DNA of 64,000 bases from assembly GCA_016271365.2 (NCBI GenBank), contig CM057456.1:663861501-663925500 (forward strand), in the 5' to 3' direction. The notes under the pieces were generated by a model. That model saw nothing but the letters and a program-made list of their open reading frames with translations. It was not told where the DNA came from and did no database searches. Shown piece by piece: positions 58,421 to 64,000 of the stretch. This DNA is from Neoceratodus forsteri. Taxonomy: Eukaryota > Chordata > Ceratodontiformes > Ceratodontidae. Position 1 is the stretch's first letter; every line of letters begins with the position of its first letter. The translations under genes were made by a program, and so were the position numbers.

Positions 58421-58422
<2 letters not shown>

Positions 58423-58463
<41 letters not shown>
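58423..58463. repeat. (TA)n microsatellite between copies D and E
   Basis: About 20 TA units directly abutting the D hairpin and the first bases of copy E. Confidence 0.95.
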
Positions 58464-58468
<5 letters not shown>

Positions 58469-60730
58469 AGCAAGTAGTGCTACCATAGTTAAGGTTGAGG
58501 AGCCATTTCTATGTTAAACCCCACAATTTTGCACCTTAATAACTTTGCAACCATTTGATGGATTTGCCTGAAATTTGGAATACATGATCAAGAAGCATAG
58601 GCCTTGGGATCTACCATGTTTCATACCAGTTGGATAAATGGCTGTGGAGTTATTAAGCATGATCTCTGCGCGCGTTTACGCTTTTTCCTGGAATTCTATG
58701 GTCACGCCTACAGGTCGTACAGTTTGCGTGACTGCCCAAAATCTTCAGAGAATGTGTGGCCGGGGTCTCTGATGTGCCTTTCAAAGATTTGGTGAAAAAA
58801 TATTAAACGGTTCAAAAGTTATTAAAAAAACAATTTCCCATTATAAGTCAATGGGAAAAGTTAACAAAGAGTTTAACAGTGTCGCAAATGCACTTTTTAC
58901 TGTCGCAAATGGCCCTGTTACTGTCGTAAATCTGCCATCTTGTTTTCAGTTAGTGATCAGAAAAATGCTTGGCATTTAAAATTGAGACCATCTAGCAACC
59001 TAATTCTTTTTGTATTCACCTAGTCGGGCCCTGAGGATGCTAGCCATGTCTTTATTTTAGGGTAAAACACCCCAGAAATATGTTTTTCAGATTTCTGGAA
59101 AAAGTACTTTCGCAAAGTAGTGTTGCACTCACGAAAGTGTAGCAAATTTTTGTGAAAGCTTTCACAAATTGTGACACTACTTTGCGACACTATGCCCAAA
59201 ATAACAGTAATTCTTTGGCACTCTGCTGCAAAAGAACGGTTAGGGGTTTGGGGCTGAAATTTGGAAGGAACGCAGCTGACATCTCACAGATGTGCCTTTC
59301 AGTGTTATATTGAAAAAATATTACACAGCGGCAAAGTTACAGCACACCAAAATTGACAGTTTTTCCCATAGGATAACATTGCAGCGCCTGACGCAATACA
59401 GGAATCCTTTGGCACCCTGCTGCAAAATAACTGTTCGGTCTTTTTTCCTGAAATTTGTAGGGAAGACAGCCAACAACCCACAGTTGTGCCTTTCAGTGTC
59501 TTGGTGAAAAAATATTACAGGGAGGCAAAGTTATGGCACTCTGAACTTCTCTTTTTTTCCCATAGGATAACATTTCGGCATTCACCGCACCTTTCAGGGC
59601 CCGTATCTCGGAAACAGTGCAAGATACTGACTTTTCGTCGGAAAAACACTTAGCCCCCTACTGGGGGCTAAGTATGTCATAAATCATATGACTTTTAAAT
59701 TTTTTTTCTACATCATACGGTTCCTGAGATATAACCTATTTAGTATTCCAAGTCCTCATTTTCTGCTCCGATACCCATTATTATGCATACATTCTTTGTA
59801 CTCACTGTCTTTCTCTATGCAGCTTTTGAGGAAAACCAGCCTGTACACTTACATTACTGTTACCGTTGCCCTTTCCACTTGTGGTTCCGTGCCCATTTCA
59901 CTTACCGTTGACGTCTACGCCACCATGTGCGTTATCCTTTGCGTTTTCATTTGCGCTTGCATTTCTGTTATTTTTTGCCATTTGTGTCTACAGTACTGTT
60001 TCTTTTTCTGTTTCACTTTGTGTCACCATGCCCATTGACATTTCCGTTTGCAGGCACCATGTTACTATGTGGCAACACATCACGTGGCAGACCGTTCCTG
60101 TCTACGCCACCGTGTGCATTACACTTTCTGTTCTCATTCACGCTTGCGTTACCTTGTGAGCCACTGTTAGCACTTCTGTTTGTGTTGCTGTTCCTGTTAC
60201 TTTGCCACAAGACATCATGTGGTGGGAGCGTGGCCATATTACGTGGTGGGAGTGCGGGGCCCTATGTGCGTTATCCTTTGCGTTTTCATTTGAGCTTGCG
60301 TTTCTGTTATTTTTTGCCATTTGTGTCTACAGTACTGTTTCTCTTTCTGTTTCACTTTGCGTCACCATGCTCATTGACATTTCCGTTTGCAGGCACCATG
60401 TTACTATGTGGCAACACATCATGTGGCAGACCGTTCCTGTCTACGCCACTGTGTGCGTTACCCATTCTGTTCTCATTTGCGCTTGTGTTACCATGTGTGC
60501 CACTGTTAGCACTTCTGTTTGCGTTGCTGTTCCTGTTACTATGCCACAAGACATCATGTGGCGGGAGCGTGGGGCCCTTTCCTGCCGCCGCTGCATTACA
60601 TTCACTATTTCTCGTTATTATTCTCAAAAAGAAGGGAAATTAGAGGCATAAAACTCCGTTTAATACATTAGTTAGGGTTGTTCCACAGTGACAAAAGTGA
60701 GAAAATTCGCTGTTAGGGTTGAAAACCCAA
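58464..60730 (+). mobile_element. Family X repeat, copy E (3' truncated)
   Basis: Direct copy very similar to A: GAGGAGCCATTTCTATGTTA, body, GGTTCCTGAGATATAACC, a hexamer-derived block (59,850-60,580), then only the left half of the terminal hairpin (to about 60,730). The hexamer block contains a 339-bp tandem duplication (GTGCGTTATCC starting at 59,927 and 60,266). Confidence 0.7.
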
Positions 60731-61252
60731 CTCGACCACCCCCCAGCACCACACACACAGACACACACGCACACATGCAAGTATGGGAAGGACCAAGTCA
60801 AGATAACCAATGACAGACATCCAGCAGCAGGTGACAGAAATAACAAATAATTGTCTAAATGTACTACGAGACATCCCCACCCACCTGACCAGGTACTGCA
60901 TGCTCAGTGGAGATCAACAGCAAAACTGAGGCCATGTACACCAAACGTACACATCCCTGATTGCAGCTGCACACAACGTACCACACTTAGTAGTTGTATG
61001 GCCTTACCTACTGATGCCCCACACCAGACCACACCACATGTGGTGGGCCACCTGAGCAATAGAGTTGAGCAAAACCAAGGAGTTGTACAGGTATAATATC
61101 TTTGATTATAACAAGGGTTTGAGAAATGCAGCTTTCTAATTGACTGTAAACATTGTAACAGCCTTATGTTTAGTTTTTATTAAGATACATGTAGAGCCTA
61201 ACATATGATGAACATGGTTTAATGTTGTTTAAAAAAACAGTTTTATTATGAT
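60731..61252. other. No recognised gene
   Basis: A CA-rich stretch near 60,750-60,775, then unassigned sequence. Confidence 0.4.
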
Positions 61253-61401
61253 AGCAATAAGCCACTCCCAGGTATTATGTTAATGGTCAGTTTATCACTG
61301 TCTAGCGACATGTGGCATTCGACTATGCCTCATTCAACATTAAACCCCTACAGGGTAATTAACAGACCATTTAACATAACTGTTGGTGATGCCTTATTAC
61401 T
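61253..61401. repeat. Foldback MITE, copy 2
   Basis: The left arm starts AGCAATAAGCCACTCCC and the right arm ends GGTGATGCCTTATTACT, with inner ATGTTAATGGTCAGTT pairing with AACAGACCATTTAACAT. The flank TTAATTGTC after the right arm is shared with copy 1 at 853-998. Confidence 0.55.
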
Positions 61402-62319
61402 TAATTGTCTTTATGAGTAGATACTCTCCCTCTGCTAGGCACTGCAGCAGCTTTGCAACACAGTGTCCCACCCAGTTACACCATACACTGTCTAGTTACT
61501 GGAGAATGGCTGTGAATATGAACTCATGAAGATGAACAGTGTAACTTGATCATTACAGTCATCGAAACCTTAGTGTGATTATAACTGACAGAGTCAGTGA
61601 TAGAGAATAATCCCTGCTGTGCTAGTACACTTATCTCATTGTGAGTTAAATCAATACTAAAAGACATTCTGTTTATATTTACACTATACCTACTTGATTC
61701 CTGTTGTACCACAATTAACATAGTTATCACTTTGATAGCATCAGTGACAGAAGTGTGGCAAACCCAAACACTAGGCATACAGCCTGAGTAGGAAACAACT
61801 GTTAAAAAATTACAGTGTGTCCATAAGTGGCATAGATCACTCATTGCAACAATAGACAAGCATTTGTCAATGCCGATTGTTTGCTTACTGGCATTGGCAG
61901 TGGTAGTGTAGAAGTTACAGAGCTGCGTAATAGGAATGGCAGTGAAGTATTGAACTGAAGCCAACCCCACCACCACCCTGCAGAGAGTGACAGGCATCGG
62001 GGTGTGCATTTGGGTCATCAGGCATAACGGCCATGCCATTTCACCACACCCCACCCTGCAGACACTGACAAGTGTCATGGTGTTCTTAGGGGTCTTTGGC
62101 CCTTATGTGCACCCATTTCATTAGAAATACGGTGAGATGGGTGCGATATAGGAGAATGGGGTGAAGTTTGGGGCGAAGAGTCCAAGGCATACCTCGATGC
62201 CTCTCAGTGACTGCAGGTGTGGAATGGTATGAGCATCACAGGCAAGAATCCCAAGTCACACCCTGATTCCTGTCATTCTCTATAGGGTTGGGTGATTTAG
62301 TTGAAAAGCCTAATACCTC
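61402..62319. other. Unassigned, with a diverged family X hairpin segment
   Basis: At about 61,960-62,230, GGCATCGGGGTGTGCATTTG, TATAGGAGAATGGGGTGA and related words resemble the loop region of the family X terminal hairpin. No gene is recognised; the 184-codon minus frame (61,524-62,078) overlaps this repeat and looks spurious. Confidence 0.4.
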
Positions 62320-64000
62320 AGGCATTCGCTTGGTATTTTAACTCCAAATTTTCAACACGTTTGTTTTGTGACCCCACCTCATGAACAGGGGGAATATCAG
62401 TTTAGTCGACAGCTGCTTATGCACAGTGACTATGGGATTTAGCACCACAGGTGCAAAAATATTCTGAACAGGCTGTAAAAAATGACAGCTGTACTCTTTC
62501 ATGGGGAGGTGTAAAAATGGCTATGTTGCAAATGTGTAGTAAAAATATTTAAAAAAATGGTGAAGTCACGAGCGTACATAGAAACTGTGCAACGTACACC
62601 CGTTATATAAGTAGGTTGGGGATATTTTATAGCAGATTGTCAACTCAGGCATTTTGGTGCCTCCGATCATGAACAGTGTCACTGTGATTTCTCTATCTCT
62701 CCCGAACAATGATTTCCCACAGCAACCACACATCTCTGCACTGAAAGTGTGAAACACACCGCCATGTTGTGAAAAATGGCAGCTGTACTGTTCATAAGGA
62801 AGTGTTGAAAATGCCACTAGTGAAAATCTGGACTGAAAATATTACAAAGTCATGAACTAACAAGGATGCGTGGAAACTGCACAATGCTCACTCGTAACAC
62901 AGTCATTTTATGGACTTTTGTCACCAAATTTTCAGCATAGCCATTTTAAGACCTCTGCTCATGAACAGTGTAACTGTGATTTTCTTAATCTGTCCTAAAC
63001 ATTGCTTTCGCACACCAACAGCACCATTGTGCGCTACATGTGCGATACCACATTTTGGGTGACATATGAAAAATTGCAGCTGTACTGTTCATAAGGAAGT
63101 TTAATAAAATGGACATGTTGAAAATCTAGAGTGAAAATATTACATTTGCAAACTTACAAGCATGTATAGGAACTGTGCAATGCACGCTCGTAAAAGTAAT
63201 TTTTAGGCATTTTTTCACCAAGTTTTCAACATAGCCATTTTAAGACCTCTGCTCAAGAACAGTGTCACTGTGGTTTTGTTAATGTGTCCCATACATTGAG
63301 TTTGCACACCGACTGCGCCATTGTGCGCTACATGGAGGAAACACATTTTGGGCAGGATGTGAAAAATTACAGCTGTACTGCTCATAAGGAGGTGTGGAAA
63401 ATGGAAATGTTGGAAATCTGGGTGGAATCTTGAAAATCGCAAACCTCTGATGCGTGGAACTTCAGTACACGACATTAAATAAAACAGTCATTTTTAGGAA
63501 TTCTGTCACCAAATTTTCAACATTGCCATTTTAAGATCTCTGCTCATGAACAGTGACACTGTGATTTTCTTAATGTGTCCCATACACTGAGTTCGCACAA
63601 CGACTGCGCCATTCTGCGCTACAAGGGTGGAAACACATTTTGGGTGAGATGTGAAAATGATAGCTGTACTACTCATAAGGCAGTGTGGTGAAATGGCAAT
63701 GTTGAAAATCTGGAGTGAAAATATTGAAATTTCGCAAACTTACGAGCCTGCGTAGGAACTGCTCAATGCACACTCGTTAAACAGTCATTTTGAATTTGGA
63801 CCACCATGAGGTTTCGGCCTTCTCATGAATGATGTCACCGTCATGGTGGTATTCAGTTCCAGGGTGATTTCGCAGTCACTGCACAGTCACTGCGCCAAAT
63901 CACCCTTTGAGCCTGAATAACGCCATGACAGTGACATCATTCATGAGAAGGGTCCCAAAACCCCATGTTGAAAATTGGTGCAAAATTCCAAAATGCCTGA
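62320..64000 (+). repeat. Tandem repeat with about 292-bp period
   Basis: The marker CCATTTTAAGACCTCTGCTC (with variants) starts at 62,649, 62,941, 63,235 and 63,526, giving spacings of 292, 294 and 291 bp. Weaker copies lie near 62,358 and 63,800. Each unit also has TGAAAATATTACA-like, CAGCTGTACTGTTCATAAGG and TTGTGCGCTACA words. The array probably continues past the window end. Confidence 0.8.
63819..63951. repeat. Hairpin within the last tandem unit
   Basis: CTTCTCATGAATGATGTCAC at 63,819 pairs with GTGACATCATTCATGAGAAG ending at 63,950. Inner pairs are GCCATGAC with a near complement and GGGTGATTT with AAATCACCC. The arms are about 60 bp and well paired. Confidence 0.7.

Larger units (their letters stand above)
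46171..58422 (+). mobile_element. Family X repeat, copy D (right arm, interrupted)
   Basis: Plus-strand copy continuing from the palindrome centre. The body runs to 47,282, is split by a Harbinger element (47,283-54,970) and resumes at 54,971 with TTCATTTTTTGCTCCGAGG. It then runs into hexamer sequence (about 55,060-55,313), is split by a CR1 LINE (about 55,314-56,955), and continues as hexamer sequence to 58,035 before the terminal hairpin and (TA)n. Without the two insertions the arm is about 3 kb. Confidence 0.7.

Noticed and set aside
60751..60780. CRISPR-like or regular spacer array in short repeats
   Set aside because: These are CA microsatellites and degenerate hexamers in a vertebrate genome, with no unique spacers between constant repeats.

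Overview
The window is vertebrate nuclear DNA, gene-poor and repeat-dense. It holds one intact protein-coding gene, a single-coding-exon CC chemokine receptor at 2109-3209. Everything else I can identify is mobile or repetitive DNA. The mix of CR1-like and L2/Rex/CR1-group LINEs, a CORE-type tRNA-derived SINE, long PIF/Harbinger DNA transposons, foldback elements and long TA/CA microsatellites suggests a non-mammalian tetrapod. An amphibian is my best guess, but nothing in the sequence fixes the species.

Layout: 1-3.5 kb holds two hairpin MITEs and the chemokine receptor. 4.6-9.7 kb has a CORE-SINE and a long minus-strand LINE (LINE-A). 9.7-12.5 kb has no recognisable gene. 12.5-16.3 kb carries one copy of a long unnamed repeat (family X, copy A), then a tandem foldback block bounded by (TA)n. 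17.3-21.4 kb is a decayed Harbinger element broken up by a CR1 3' fragment and a LINE tail. 23.5-28.2 kb is LINE-C with a duplicated 5' leader. 30.67-31.17 kb is a short TIR element. 31.5-37.3 kb is LINE-B, preceded by a 1.24-kb tandem leader duplication. 37.9-39.1 kb is another minus-strand LINE 3' end.

40.4-58.5 kb is the most striking part. Two copies of family X (C on minus, D on plus) lie head to head around a palindromic centre near 46,010. Their arms contain arrays of a 6-bp unit, and each outer end is a roughly 330-bp hairpin next to (TA)n. This resembles the architecture of Drosophila FB foldback elements. The right arm has been split by a 7.7-kb Harbinger element at 47,283-54,970 and by a CR1 LINE at about 55.3-57.0 kb. 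A further direct copy (E) follows at 58.5-60.7 kb.

The 7.7-kb Harbinger encodes a DDE transposase (+) and, unusually, two different Myb/SANT-like proteins (one on minus, one on plus). All three are interrupted by stop codons explainable by C-to-T changes. The older Harbinger at 17-21 kb also pairs a transposase with a SANT-like fragment resembling the second Myb gene.

The window ends with another foldback MITE (61.25-61.40 kb) and a tandem repeat of about 292-bp period (62.3 kb to the end) that contains a strong hairpin. All boundaries were judged by eye; family names rest on motifs and not on database searches.
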